Assembly: GCF_002294725.1 (NCBI RefSeq)
Contig: NZ_NSFT01000004.1
Span: 1 to 64,000 of the forward strand
Direction: 5' to 3'
Source: Mesorhizobium sp. WSM4313
GTDB lineage: Bacteria > Pseudomonadota > Alphaproteobacteria > Rhizobiales > Rhizobiaceae
Length of the DNA stretch: 64,000 nucleotides
Part shown: positions 38,178-47,248 of the stretch, in pieces
How positions within the stretch are numbered: position 1 is the first letter of the stretch
Layout: every line of letters begins with the position of its first letter
The notes under the pieces: generated by a model
Databases searched by the model: none
Told to the model about the DNA's origin: nothing
Seen by the model: only the letters and a program-made list of their open reading frames with translations
Translations under genes and position numbers: made by a program

Positions 38178-38771
38178 TTGCCGATCGCCTATTACATTAC
38201 CCATCCGCAGGTTCGGATCGACGCCAAAATTCCGGTGCCGGAATGGGGGCTGTCTGACATCGGCCGGGCAAGGGCTGTTGCGATGCTCGACCAGCCCTGG
38301 GTTGGCTCGATAGGGCGCATCGTGTCGTCCGCTGAACGCAAGGCGGTCGAAACTGCGGAAATCCTGGCGAAGCACCTTCATCTCGAGGTCGAGGTGCGGG
38401 AGCGGATGCACGAGAACGACCGATCGGCGACGGGCTTCCTGCCGCCGCCGGAATTCGAAGCGGTTGCCGACGAGTTCTTCGCCAGGCCGCACGACAGTAT
38501 CCGCGGATGGGAAAGGGCGATAGACGCACAGCAGCGCATCATGGACGAAGTCGACGCCGTGCTTGGCACCGGCCTCACCGGCAACTTGGCTTTCATTGGC
38601 CATGGAGGCGTGGGGACACTTCTGCTGCTTCTGCTCGATTCCCGCCAAATCAGTCGTGTCGCGGATCAGCCGGCGGGCGGCGGCAACTACTTCGCCTTTG
38701 ATATCGGCGCGCGCCGCATCCTCCACGCCTGGCGGCCGATCGACGATCGGGCGCCAGATCACGTCATTTGA
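38178..38771 (+). CDS. Atypical histidine phosphatase family protein
   Basis: A 197-residue protein with the histidine-phosphatase fold pattern: [15 protein letters not shown] (phosphate-pocket Arg), a central Glu region in VRERMHEND and [12 protein letters not shown] (second His). The N-terminal RHG signature is changed: the first strand reads [11 protein letters not shown], so His remains but Arg and Gly are replaced by Thr and Pro. Activity may be altered. The start is a TTG at 38178 with GGAGAA upstream. Nothing in the context points to a substrate. Confidence 0.8.
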   Translation: MPIAYYITHPQVRIDAKIPVPEWGLSDIGRARAVAMLDQPWVGSIGRIVSSAERKAVETAEILAKHLHLEVEVRERMHENDRSATGFLPPPEFEAVADEFFARPHDSIRGWERAIDAQQRIMDEVDAVLGTGLTGNLAFIGHGGVGTLLLLLLDSRQISRVADQPAGGGNYFAFDIGARRILHAWRPIDDRAPDHVI

Positions 38772-38853
38772 TCGCCTCCTGATGAGCAGTGCCATTGATT
38801 GCAGCCCTGCAAAGGGAGTATTATTTACTACCATAGAGCAAGGATGGCTGCCG

Positions 38854-39135
38854 ATGGCAAACGTGGAAAAAATCAGCGTGGCGGTCACGACGCAGCAGGC
38901 GGCTGTCATGCGTGAGGCCGTGGAAACCGGCGAATACGCGACCACGAGCGAAATCGTGCGAGAAGCGGTGCGGGATTGGTTGGCCAAGCGAGAACTACGC
39001 CAAGAGGACTTACATCGTTTGCAGCGGCTCTGGGACGAGGGCAAGGCGAGCGGGAGACCGGAGCCCTTGGACTTTGACACTCTCAGAAAGGAAGCTCGGC
39101 AGAGGCTAAAGGACGCCGCGCCGAATGGCCGTTAA
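38854..39135 (+). CDS. ParD-like ribbon-helix-helix antitoxin
   Basis: A 93-residue protein. Residues 4-50 have the ribbon-helix-helix pattern ([19 protein letters not shown] and [20 protein letters not shown]) typical of ParD antitoxins; the acidic and basic C-terminus would wrap the toxin. The ATG at 38854 has AAGGA upstream. The stretch 38815-38840 is AT-rich compared with its surroundings and includes AGTA-N5-TACT, a likely promoter and autoregulation site. It overlaps the toxin gene by 11 bases. Confidence 0.88.
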   Translation: MANVEKISVAVTTQQAAVMREAVETGEYATTSEIVREAVRDWLAKRELRQEDLHRLQRLWDEGKASGRPEPLDFDTLRKEARQRLKDAAPNGR

Positions 39136-39436
39136 GGTAGTCTGGTCACCAGCGGCCAGAGCCGATTTAATCGACATCTATGTGGCCATTGGCAGTGAAA
39201 GCTTGAGGGCCGCCGATCGCTACTACGACTGGATAGAGGATCGGGCGCTGCAGTTGGCGGACCAGCCACGCATGGGCGTAAGGCGGCCTGATATTCGGGC
39301 CTCGACGCGCATGTTGGTGGCGGCGCCGTTTGTACTGCTCTACGAAACGGCACCGGATGGGGACGATGGCCCGGTAGAGTTGGTCGAGATCGTTCGTGTC
39401 GTGGACGGGCGCAGGGATTTGAACCGTCTATTCTGA
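39125..39436 (+). CDS. ParE/RelE family toxin
   Basis: A 103-residue protein with the ParE pattern: [19 protein letters not shown] (N-terminal helix pair), [20 protein letters not shown] and a C-terminal [16 protein letters not shown]. ParE toxins poison DNA gyrase, whereas RelE relatives cut mRNA; the sequence favours ParE but does not prove it. It overlaps the antitoxin gene by 11 bases, the usual layout of a type II module. Confidence 0.88.
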   Translation: MAVKVVWSPAARADLIDIYVAIGSESLRAADRYYDWIEDRALQLADQPRMGVRRPDIRASTRMLVAAPFVLLYETAPDGDDGPVELVEIVRVVDGRRDLNRLF

Positions 39437-39466
39437 TCAGCTCATCACCGCTAGTGACGGGAAACA

Positions 39467-39943
39467 TCACCGTATCAGCAGCGCCGTCGAGAACATGCCG
39501 AGCGCGAACACCGTGTGCGCCAGGAGGTTGAGCGCGCGCACCTTCATCGGATTGGGAAGCTTGGACGCCGCCCAGCCGGCGCCCATGCCCGGCGCCAGGA
39601 GGAACCAGCCGGCCCCAACCGTGACGATGCCGAGGATGAAGGCCGGCAGGAATGTCGGTGCCGCCAGCCAGCCCGCGCCGGCGAGCACGACAAGGATCAC
39701 GCCGTAGAGAATGCCGACGAGGTAGTGGAATGCCCAGCCGAGCGCCTTTTCATGCGCATAAGGTGCCGCCTTGCCGATATCGTCGTGAAAAACCCTCTTC
39801 GGCAGATGCCGCACCCAGCGTCCGACCATGCCCCAGTTGGGCAATGGCAGGCCGAACGCCTTGTTGAGGACGATCGCCCAGACATCCATGAATACTGTGG
39901 CGCCGATGCCGATCGCCACTGCGCGCCAGACGGTGTCAAACAT
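39467..39943 (-). CDS. DUF2938 family membrane protein
   Basis: A 158-residue protein with about four membrane helices (residues 7-27, 70-90, 95-118, 140-157). Family hallmarks are GATVFMDVWAIVLNKAFG, NWGMVGRWVRHLPKRVFHD and FLLAPGMGAGWAASKLPNP. The function is unknown. It runs convergently with the toxin gene and is separated from the next gene by a palindromic repeat. Confidence 0.85.
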   Translation of the reverse strand: MFDTVWRAVAIGIGATVFMDVWAIVLNKAFGLPLPNWGMVGRWVRHLPKRVFHDDIGKAAPYAHEKALGWAFHYLVGILYGVILVVLAGAGWLAAPTFLPAFILGIVTVGAGWFLLAPGMGAGWAASKLPNPMKVRALNLLAHTVFALGMFSTALLIR

Positions 39944-39945
39944 CA

Positions 39946-40012
39946 GAGCATGATCCTGAACCGAAGGTCAGCGAACGCAAAAAGTGGAACTGGTTTTCGG
40001 ACAAGATCATGG
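39946..40012. repeat. Palindromic repeat, family C (AGCATGATCC form)
   Basis: AGCATGATCCTGAACCGAAG at one end and TTCGGACAAGATCATG at the other, around AAAAGTGGAACTGGTTTTCGG. This is the form most often seen scattered through rhizobial genomes. It lies between the peroxiredoxin and DUF2938 genes. Confidence 0.8.
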
Positions 40013-40034
40013 GGCCAACGAAACCTGACCTGAT

Positions 40035-40517
40035 CTAGAGCTGCTCGAGGATTTTTGCCGCGCCACTCTCGTCGACGCCCGGCTTGGTCTCGACATTGAG
40101 CGCCACGACCTTGCCGTCGTCGACGATCATTGAGAAGCGCTTCGAACGCAGGCCCATGCCGGCCCCGGAAAGATCGTTGTCGAGTCCCACCAATTTGGCG
40201 AAATCGCCGCTGCCGTCGGCGAGATAGAGGATCTTGCCTTCGCCGCCGGTGAACCGCGCCCAAGCGCCCATGACATGCACGTCGTTGACCGAGACGACGG
40301 CGATCGTGTCGACGCCGCGGGCCAGGATGGCGTCATGATTCTCCAGATAGCCAGGCAGGTGGTTGTTGCTGCAGGTCGGCGTGAAGGCGCCGGGAACGCC
40401 GAACAGCACGACTTTCTTGCCGGCGAAGATCTCATCGCCGGTGATCGACTTTGCGCCGTCCGCGGTCATGGTCTTGAAGGTCGCTTCGGGCAGTTTTTCG
40501 CCAACCGCAATGGTCAT
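40035..40517 (-). CDS. Peroxiredoxin (Prx5/AhpE-like thioredoxin-dependent type)
   Basis: A 160-residue peroxidase reducing hydrogen and organic peroxides. The peroxidatic Cys lies in GVPGAFTPTCSNNHLPGY, the Prx5 signature, and MGAWARFTGG and GLRSKRFSMIVDDG are also typical. No clear resolving Cys is present, so it is probably a 1-Cys enzyme using glutathione, glutaredoxin or another external thiol. It is monocistronic by appearance. Confidence 0.93.
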   Translation of the reverse strand: MTIAVGEKLPEATFKTMTADGAKSITGDEIFAGKKVVLFGVPGAFTPTCSNNHLPGYLENHDAILARGVDTIAVVSVNDVHVMGAWARFTGGEGKILYLADGSGDFAKLVGLDNDLSGAGMGLRSKRFSMIVDDGKVVALNVETKPGVDESGAAKILEQL

Positions 40518-40590
40518 GGGGTGCCTCGCTTGGGGGATGGGAAGGATCGATGCCTTCGATATCGGACTGCGCGGGCTCCGGCAACTCTTC

Positions 40591-40642
40591 AGAGCAATTC
40601 CAGGAAAAGTGTGCAGCGGTTTTCCGTCCGGAATTGCGGCTC
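40591..40642. repeat. Palindromic repeat, family C (AGAGCAATTCC form)
   Basis: AGAGCAATTCCAGG and CCGGAATTGCGGCTC are inverted arms around AAAAGTGTGCAGCGGTTTTCC. The core is shared with the copies at 311-352 and 35559-35610. It lies between two minus-strand genes. Confidence 0.8.
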
Positions 40643-40656
40643 AGAAAGACCCTGGA

Positions 40657-41463
40657 TCAAGGGAAAGGCAGCAGCCCGTCCACCGAACCCTCGGCACTGG
40701 TCAGCGTGTAATACAGCCCGCCATCGGTCGGCGCCGCCGACGGCCGGTCGAGGATCGGCACGGTGAAGACGAGCTTGCCATCCTTCTGACTGCGCACCGG
40801 CGCGCCGAACATGTAGTCGCGCTCGCCGGCGATGAAGAGATCGACGGATTGCGGATCGCCGGGCGACTGCGCCTGGACGACAAGGGTCTCATGGTCGCTG
40901 GACAGCACGCTGATGCCGAAATCGGACCGGGCCGGGGAGGGCAGCGTCGCAAGTGCGGTTTTCACCAGGGCCGCGTCGGTCGCGTTATCGGGGTCGGACC
41001 CGGGATCGACGCTGAGCCGGGTCTGCACTGGAATGCAGATCGTCTCGCAGATGCCGAGGAAGATATTGGCATCGATGGTCGCCGGCTGGTCGGGCGAAGA
41101 CAGCGTGAACGTCACCGGCAGCGACACCGGACGATCGTAGCCGGCCCATTTGCCGTAGCCGTCGTCATGCCGCTGCGGCGGCGGGAACGACAATTGCGCG
41201 TCGGCGACATTGGTGCTGCCCGATATGTCGAGTTGCGGCGGCACGCCGGCGTCGCCTGGATCGCGCCAATAGGTTTTCCAGCCGGGCTTCAACACGATGT
41301 CGAGCACGCCGTGGATCTTGCCGGCCTGGTCGGGCTTGCCGGTGGTCACCAGCCGAACCTTGCCGCCTTCACTGTTGTACCAGTTCGAGGAGGAGGCCTC
41401 GGCCGATGGGCTTGTAGCCCACCCGAAAACGACGCCGAGAACCAGTAATTTCATGTATCGCAT
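40657..41463 (-). CDS. DsbD N-terminal (alpha) domain protein, stand-alone
   Basis: A 268-residue exported protein with a signal peptide ([20 protein letters not shown]) and a DsbD-alpha-like domain: [25 protein letters not shown], then [12 protein letters not shown], a Cys pair that could take part in thiol exchange. The membrane and thioredoxin domains of full DsbD are absent, so it needs a separate electron donor. Related periplasmic domains occur in ScsB-type systems. The start at 41463 is not strongly supported; ATG 41454 is an alternative. It is divergent from the YqgE gene. Confidence 0.8.
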   Translation of the reverse strand: MRYMKLLVLGVVFGWATSPSAEASSSNWYNSEGGKVRLVTTGKPDQAGKIHGVLDIVLKPGWKTYWRDPGDAGVPPQLDISGSTNVADAQLSFPPPQRHDDGYGKWAGYDRPVSLPVTFTLSSPDQPATIDANIFLGICETICIPVQTRLSVDPGSDPDNATDAALVKTALATLPSPARSDFGISVLSSDHETLVVQAQSPGDPQSVDLFIAGERDYMFGAPVRSQKDGKLVFTVPILDRPSAAPTDGGLYYTLTSAEGSVDGLLPFP

Positions 41464-41588
41464 GCGGTGATTTGACCGTCCGTTCTTGGCCGCGCAATGA
41501 CTTCGTCGCTCTCCCGGTATCATATTTGCGTGACATCGGGGACTGGCACCATCTTTTCGGCGCTGCCGAAACGCGTTACGCTGAGGCC

Positions 41589-42197
41589 ATGGACTTGCTG
41601 CGCCACAAGAAGTCGGCCGCCGGACGCGGTTTCCTCGACGATCAGTTCCTGATTGCCATGCCCGGCATGAAGGACGACCGTTTCGCGCGCTCCGTCATCT
41701 ACATCTGCGCCCATAGCGACGAGGGCGCGATGGGCCTGATCATCAATCAGACGCAGCAGATGCTGTTTCCGGACCTGCTTGTGCAACTCGGCATCATGAA
41801 CGAGCAGGAAGCGATCCGCCTGCCGGCGCATACGCGCGATTTCGTCGTGCGCAACGGCGGGCCCGTCGACCGCAGCCGCGGCTTCGTGCTGCATTCGGGC
41901 GACTATCGCGTGGAATCCTCGCTCAACGTCTCCGACGATATCTGTCTGACGGCAACCGTCGATATCCTGCGGGCCATCTCGACCGGCCGCGGCCCGCGCC
42001 ATGCCCTCATGGCGCTCGGCTATTCCGGCTGGGGCGCCGGCCAGCTCGAAACGGAGATCTCCGAGAATGGCTGGCTCACCTGTCCGGCGACGCCGGAGCT
42101 TCTCTTCGACACCGATATCGAGCGCAAATACGACCGTATCCTTGCCTCGATCGGCATCGACCTCGCCCATCTGAGCGCCGCCGCCGGGCACGCTTAG
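41589..42197 (+). CDS. YqgE/AlgH family protein
   Basis: A 202-residue cytoplasmic protein of the UPF0301 family. Conserved stretches are [46 protein letters not shown] and [16 protein letters not shown]. The family was once linked to alginate regulation in Pseudomonas, but its molecular function is unknown. The ATG at 41589 gives the conserved MDLLRHKK start. The frame is open from 41472 without similarity. Confidence 0.9.
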   Translation: MDLLRHKKSAAGRGFLDDQFLIAMPGMKDDRFARSVIYICAHSDEGAMGLIINQTQQMLFPDLLVQLGIMNEQEAIRLPAHTRDFVVRNGGPVDRSRGFVLHSGDYRVESSLNVSDDICLTATVDILRAISTGRGPRHALMALGYSGWGAGQLETEISENGWLTCPATPELLFDTDIERKYDRILASIGIDLAHLSAAAGHA

Positions 42198-42202
42198 CCC
42201 GT

Positions 42203-42360
42203 TCGTCATCCTAGGGCGGAGCAAGGAGCGAAGCGACGCGCGCAGACCCTAGGATCCATGCCGTTACATCGAGCATAGAGTGCAGCGGTGCAGAACTCTG
42301 CAACGCTTTTCAATGCGTTAACGTCACGGAATGGATTCTCGGGTCAAGCCCGAGAATGAC
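42203..42360. repeat. Large inverted repeat, family B copy 3
   Basis: TCGTCATCCTAGGGCGGAGCAAGG with GAAGCGACGCGCGCAGACCC and CTAGGATCCATGCCGTTAC at one end matches the left half of the 9904-10079 unit. CGTCACGGAATGGATTCTCGGG at the other end matches its right half, but the outer right arm differs (GTCAAGCCCGAGAATGACGA). It fills the gap between the YqgE and GGDEF/EAL genes. Confidence 0.75.
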
Positions 42361-42438
42361 GATGTGATGGACGTAACGGCCAATCGCAGAGTGTCTCGCT
42401 ACTCGATTGGAACGACCGGCCGCATCAAGCGCGCCAAC

Positions 42439-45327
42439 CTAAGCCTGGGTGAGCGGATACTGCTCCCTCAGCGTCTTCAGCACCTGGTCGCCGGGCATCG
42501 GCGCGCCGAACATGAAGCTCTGCACATATTCGCAGCCCATCTGGCGCAGCTCCAGCGCGTCGCTTTCATCCGAAATGCCTTCCGCCACGACCGAAAGCCC
42601 CAGCTCATGCGCCATGTTGACCATCGATTTGAGCAGCACGGCACGCTTCGGCGTGGCGTCGTCGACGAAGCTCTTGTCGATCTTGATAGTGTCGAAAGGG
42701 AAGCGCGTCAGGTAGGAGAGCGAGGAATAGCCGGTGCCGAAATCGTCGAGCGACAATCCGATGCCGAGCTGCTTCAGCTTGGTCAGCACATGCGCGGTCT
42801 GCTCGGGATTGTCCATCACCAGGGACTCGGTGAGCTCCAGCCGGAAGCAGCGCGGTTTCAGATTGGCGCGCGCGATCACCGAGCGGACGTCGCTGACCAG
42901 GTCGCGGCGGATGAGCTGACGGCTGGACAGGTTGACCGAGACCGAGAGCGGCGCGTCGCCGATCTGCTTCTGCCAGGTGGCGAGGTCCTCGGCCGCCTGC
43001 TGCATGGCGAACAGGCCGAGTTGCACGATCAGCCCGCAATTCTCGGCGACCGGAATGAAGTCCCCCGGCGGGATCATGCCGCGGCGCGGATGGTCCCAGC
43101 GCAGCAGCGCCTCGAAGCCGGCGACGCTGCCATCCTCCAGTCGCACGATCGGCTGATAGGCAAGCGTGAACTCGCGCCGCTCGATGGCGCGGCGAAGGTC
43201 GGATTCGAACTGCAGCCGGTCTGTGCCGACGGTGCGGAAGGCGGGACGGAAGGGCTCGATCCTGTCGCCGCCGAAACGCTTGGCCTGGTGCATGGCAAGC
43301 TCGGCGTCCTTGACCATGTCCTCGGCCGAAGTCTGCGCCGTCGTCCAGGTGATCAGGCCGATCGATGCGGTGAGCACGATTTCTCGCTTGGCGAAGGTGA
43401 TCGGATTGTTGATCGCGTGCTTGATGGCGTCCGCCATGGCAGCGATGCGGGCCGGGTCCTGTTCCGAAAGCAGCATCAGCGCGAACTGGTCGCCGGCAAA
43501 GCGCGACAGCGAATCCTTCGGCTTGAGCAGCCGGTGCAGCCGGCGCGCGACAGTGAGCAGAATGGTGTCGCCGGCGGAGATGCCAAGGCCGTCATTGACC
43601 TGCTTGAAGCGATCGATGTCGATGATGAAGACCGTCGGGCGCACCTTCTCCTCGGTGCGGGCGATCGAGATGATCGCTTCCAGCCGGTTCATGAACAATT
43701 CGCGGTTCGGCAGGCCGGTCAAATTGTCATGCACGGCGTCGTGCAGCAGCCTTTCCTCGGATTTCTTCTGCTCGGTGACGTCGATCATGGTGCCGACGCA
43801 GCGGATCACCTCGCCGTCGGAGCCGATCACCGGGCGGGCGCGCAGCGAGAACCAGTGGTAATGGCCGTCGGCGCCGCGCAGGCGGAAGTTCTGCGCTACC
43901 TTGCCGCGCCTATGCTCCAGCACCACGTCGAGCGTGGTGCGGAACGTGTCGCGGTCGTCGGCATGCAGCACCGGCAGCCAGTTGCGGGCCGCACCCCCAA
44001 GGCTGTTGGGCGCAAGGCCGAGCTGCAGGCTGATGTCGGGCTTAGTCACCACGCGGTCGCGCAGCACGTCCCAATCCCAGACGATGTCGCCCGAGCCGGC
44101 GACGGCGAGCGCCTGCCGCTCCAGGTCGGAGAACAGGCCCTGATGCAGCGCGCCGCCGGCAAAGGCGTGCTGCATGACCGTGAAGCCGATCAAGAGGATG
44201 ATCAGGATCAGCCCGCCGCCCAGCGCCGGCTGGGCGATGTCGTTGTCCAGCATGCCGGTGATCGCCATCCACGATCCGCATAGCCATAGCAACACCATCA
44301 CCCAGCTCGGCACCAGCATGATCGCGCGGTCATAGCCGCGGATGCCGAGGAAGATGATGAGGCCGAGGCCCGTTAGCGCGGTGGCGGCGAACGAGATGCG
44401 GGCAACGCCGGCGGCGACCGCCGGATCGACGATGGCCACCCCCGCGATCAACAGCAGCCCGAGGATCCAAACCAGCGCGCCGTAGCTGAAATGACCATGC
44501 CACCGGTTGAGGTTGAGATAGGCGAACAGGAACACCACGAAGGTTCCGGCCAAGGCCACCTCCGTGCCGGCCCGCCAGATCTGCTCGTTGCCGGGCGATA
44601 TCTCGATGATCTTGTTGAGGAAGCCGAAGTCGACGCAGATATAGGCCAGCACCGCCCAGGCGAGCGCCGCGGTCGCCGGGAACATCGAGGTTCCCTTGAC
44701 CACGAACAGGATCGTCAGGAACAGCGCAAGAAGCCCCGAAATGCCGATGACGATGCCGCGGAACAGCGTGTAGGAATTGACTGAGTCCTTGTAGGAATCC
44801 GGCTCCCAGAGATAGACCTGCGGCAGTTTCGGCGAGGCGAGCTCGGCGATGAAGGTCACCACCGTTCCGGGGTTCAGCGTCACCCGGAACACGTCGGCGT
44901 CGGGGCTTGTCTGGCGGTCGAGCGCGAAGCCCTCGCTGGGTGTGATGGCGGCGATGCGCGTCGAGCCGAGATCCGGCCAGAAGATGCCGGAATTCACCAG
45001 CCGGAAATGCGGCGCGACGATCAGCCGATCGAGCTGCTGGTCGGTGGTGTTGGCGAGCGCGAAGACGGCCCAGTCGCCGCTCGAGCGAGCATCATTAGCT
45101 TCCACTTCGATGCGCCGCACTATGCCGTCGGGGCCGGGCGCCGTCGAGACCTGGAAATTCTCACCCTGGTTCCGGTAGATTTCCACGGCGCGCGACAGGT
45201 CCAGCGCCTTGTCGTCGCGCGCGATCTTGATCGGCTCGACGGCAAAAGCCGGCATGGCCGAAAAAAGCGTGACGACGACCGTCATGATGAGGGCGAATAG
45301 CGACGCTAATCGCGGAAAATTCGTCAC
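42439..45327 (-). CDS. Membrane sensor with PAS, degenerate GGDEF and EAL domains
   Basis: A 962-residue cyclic-di-GMP enzyme. It has a signal peptide, a periplasmic region to about residue 180, about seven helices (190-390, resembling a 7TM-DISM sensor), a PAS domain (about 405-520), GGDEF (530-695) and EAL (705-955). The GGDEF signature reads AGDQF at 611-615, so the metal-binding Glu is Gln and cyclase activity is doubtful. The EAL domain looks complete: FEALLRW, SVNLSSRQ, ELTES, LDDFGTGYSS, IKIDKSF and VVAEGI. Net function is probably phosphodiesterase. The GTG start at 45327 lies two bases after the GNAT stop. Confidence 0.9.
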   Translation of the reverse strand: MTNFPRLASLFALIMTVVVTLFSAMPAFAVEPIKIARDDKALDLSRAVEIYRNQGENFQVSTAPGPDGIVRRIEVEANDARSSGDWAVFALANTTDQQLDRLIVAPHFRLVNSGIFWPDLGSTRIAAITPSEGFALDRQTSPDADVFRVTLNPGTVVTFIAELASPKLPQVYLWEPDSYKDSVNSYTLFRGIVIGISGLLALFLTILFVVKGTSMFPATAALAWAVLAYICVDFGFLNKIIEISPGNEQIWRAGTEVALAGTFVVFLFAYLNLNRWHGHFSYGALVWILGLLLIAGVAIVDPAVAAGVARISFAATALTGLGLIIFLGIRGYDRAIMLVPSWVMVLLWLCGSWMAITGMLDNDIAQPALGGGLILIILLIGFTVMQHAFAGGALHQGLFSDLERQALAVAGSGDIVWDWDVLRDRVVTKPDISLQLGLAPNSLGGAARNWLPVLHADDRDTFRTTLDVVLEHRRGKVAQNFRLRGADGHYHWFSLRARPVIGSDGEVIRCVGTMIDVTEQKKSEERLLHDAVHDNLTGLPNRELFMNRLEAIISIARTEEKVRPTVFIIDIDRFKQVNDGLGISAGDTILLTVARRLHRLLKPKDSLSRFAGDQFALMLLSEQDPARIAAMADAIKHAINNPITFAKREIVLTASIGLITWTTAQTSAEDMVKDAELAMHQAKRFGGDRIEPFRPAFRTVGTDRLQFESDLRRAIERREFTLAYQPIVRLEDGSVAGFEALLRWDHPRRGMIPPGDFIPVAENCGLIVQLGLFAMQQAAEDLATWQKQIGDAPLSVSVNLSSRQLIRRDLVSDVRSVIARANLKPRCFRLELTESLVMDNPEQTAHVLTKLKQLGIGLSLDDFGTGYSSLSYLTRFPFDTIKIDKSFVDDATPKRAVLLKSMVNMAHELGLSVVAEGISDESDALELRQMGCEYVQSFMFGAPMPGDQVLKTLREQYPLTQA

Positions 45328-45329
45328 AA

Positions 45330-45926
45330 TCAGCCCTTCGTTCCATCGCCCGGCGGATCGTCCGCTATCCGGGCGTAGAGGTAGTGATCCTGCCAGATGC
45401 CGTTGATCCTGAGATAGGATCGCAGAAGTCCTTCGCGCCGGAATCCGGCTTTTTCAAGCACACGGATCGACCGGGCATTTTCGGGAATACAGGCAGCTTC
45501 GATCCGGTGCAACCGCAGCGTATCGAAGGCGAAGCGCGACACCAGCTTGACCGCCTCGGTCATCAGGCCGCGGCCGCCGAAGCGTTCACCGATCCAGTAG
45601 CCGATATGGCCGCTCTGCGCGACGCCGTGGCGGATGTTGCCGAGCGTGATGCCGCCGGCGAGCTTGCCGCTCGATTTTTCGAAGATGAAGAAGGCGATGG
45701 CCGTGCCTTGGGCATAATCCTCGCGGTAGCGGCTGATGCGCAGGCGCCAGGCATTGCGGTCGAGCTCGTCCGGCTGCCAGCGCGGCTCCCAGGGTTCGAG
45801 GAAGGCGCGGCTTTCGCCGCGCACCGCCGACCATTCGCGATAGTCGTTGGTCAAGGGCACGCGCAGCGTGACCTTGTCGCCCTTCAGTGCCGGCAGGTCG
45901 CGGCGAAAGAAAGGGAGCGCGAACAC
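45330..45926 (-). CDS. GNAT N-acetyltransferase (RimJ/RimL type)
   Basis: A 198-residue acetyltransferase. The acetyl-CoA site is seen in GYWIGERFGGRGLMTEAVKL, followed by LHRIEAACIPENARSIRVLEKAGF, typical of the RimJ/RimL group that acetylates ribosomal or other N-termini. The substrate is not known. The start is a GTG at 45926 with a weak ribosome site. It lies between the M16 peptidase and the GGDEF/EAL gene on the same strand and is likely cotranscribed with both. Confidence 0.88.
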   Translation of the reverse strand: MFALPFFRRDLPALKGDKVTLRVPLTNDYREWSAVRGESRAFLEPWEPRWQPDELDRNAWRLRISRYREDYAQGTAIAFFIFEKSSGKLAGGITLGNIRHGVAQSGHIGYWIGERFGGRGLMTEAVKLVSRFAFDTLRLHRIEAACIPENARSIRVLEKAGFRREGLLRSYLRINGIWQDHYLYARIADDPPGDGTKG

Positions 45927-45941
45927 GGTTTTGGTCGAAGA

Positions 45942-47234
45942 TCAGACGGCGAGCCGGCGGGCCGTCGTCTGCGGGCCCGCAAGCGATTCGAGGATCGCCT
46001 CATAGGGCGCAAGCGTGCCCACGGGACCGACCGCGGTAAGCGTCGGCTTGGTCGAGAACAGCCGCGAGGAGAGATCGGTCAGCCGCTCGACGGTCAGCGC
46101 CGAAAGCCGCTCCATCAATTCCTCTTTGGCAATAGGCCGCCCGAACAACAGCAGTTGCCGGGCAATCTGCGAGGCGCGGCTCGCTGGGCTTTCGGCCGAC
46201 ATGATCAGGCCGGCGCGATATTGCGCCCGCGCCCGGTCGAGCTCGTCCTGCTGGATGCTCTCGCCGGCCTTCTGCAATTCGCCGATGATCACCGGCACCA
46301 GCTTGGCGATGTCGCTCTGCCCGGTGGCGGCATGCACGCCGAAGATGCCGGTGTCGGAAAAACCCCAGTGGAAGGCATAGACCGAGTAGCAGAGGCCACG
46401 CTTCTCGCGCACCTCCTGGAACAGCCGCGACGACATGCCGCCGCCCAGGATCATCGACAGCACCTGCGAGGCGTAGAAATCGCGCACATGATAGGCTCGG
46501 CCTTCGAAGCCGAGCACGATCTGCGCATCCATCAGGTCGCGGTCCTCGCGGAAGTCGCCGCCGACATATTGCGCATATTGCGGGATATTGCCCGCCGCCT
46601 TGGCACGGAAGCCGCCAAGCCGCTTCTCGACCTCGCGCACGAAATTGTCGTGCTTGACGTCTCCGGCGGCCACGACGACCATCCGCTCGGCGTCATATTG
46701 GCGCTCGATAAAGCTGTGCAACTGTTTGGAGGTGAAGGATTTGACCGTCTCCGGCGTGCCGAGGATTGAGCGGCCGATGGTCTGATGACGGAAAGCCGTT
46801 TCGGTGAAGCGGTCGAAGACGATGTCGTCGGGCGTGTCGTGCGCCGCGCCGATCTCCTGCAGGATCACATGCTGCTCGCGCTCCAGCTCGTCGGGATCGA
46901 ATTCGGATTCCTGGAGGATGTCGGCCAGGATATCGACCGCCAGCGGCACGTCGTCGGAAAGCACCCTGGCGTAGTAGGAGGTCGTCTCGACGCTGGTGGC
47001 GGCGTTGATCTCGCCGCCGACATTCTCGATTTCCGAGGCGATCTCGAAGGCGCTGCGGCGCTTCGTGCCCTTGAACGCCATGTGCTCGAGCAGATGGGCC
47101 ATGCCATGCTCTTCGTCGCGCTCGTTGCGGGCGCCTGACTTGACCCAGACACCAAGGGCAACCGATTCGATGCTTGGAAGGGTTTCGGTGGCGACTGTCA
47201 GGCCGTTCGACAGACGGCTTACCTCAACACCCAT
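45942..47234 (-). CDS. M16 family zinc peptidase (mitochondrial processing peptidase-like)
   Basis: A 430-residue inverzincin. The inverted zinc motif HLLEHMAFKGT (HXXEH) is at about residue 49, with the third ligand Glu in EREQHVILQEI. The C-terminal half has the partner-interface glycine loop GGGMSSRLFQEVREKRGL. It is the single-chain type close to the MPP beta subunit that lies next to thrC in alphaproteobacteria. The ATG at 47234 is chosen over the longer open frame; GGGAG lies nine bases upstream. Confidence 0.93.
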   Translation of the reverse strand: MGVEVSRLSNGLTVATETLPSIESVALGVWVKSGARNERDEEHGMAHLLEHMAFKGTKRRSAFEIASEIENVGGEINAATSVETTSYYARVLSDDVPLAVDILADILQESEFDPDELEREQHVILQEIGAAHDTPDDIVFDRFTETAFRHQTIGRSILGTPETVKSFTSKQLHSFIERQYDAERMVVVAAGDVKHDNFVREVEKRLGGFRAKAAGNIPQYAQYVGGDFREDRDLMDAQIVLGFEGRAYHVRDFYASQVLSMILGGGMSSRLFQEVREKRGLCYSVYAFHWGFSDTGIFGVHAATGQSDIAKLVPVIIGELQKAGESIQQDELDRARAQYRAGLIMSAESPASRASQIARQLLLFGRPIAKEELMERLSALTVERLTDLSSRLFSTKPTLTAVGPVGTLAPYEAILESLAGPQTTARRLAV

Positions 47235-47248
47235 ATGGCAAGTACTCC

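Noticed and set aside
42331..44283. A 650-codon plus-strand frame opposite the GGDEF/EAL gene
   Set aside because: It begins inside the intergenic repeat and shows no family motif. The minus-strand protein has all EAL motifs.
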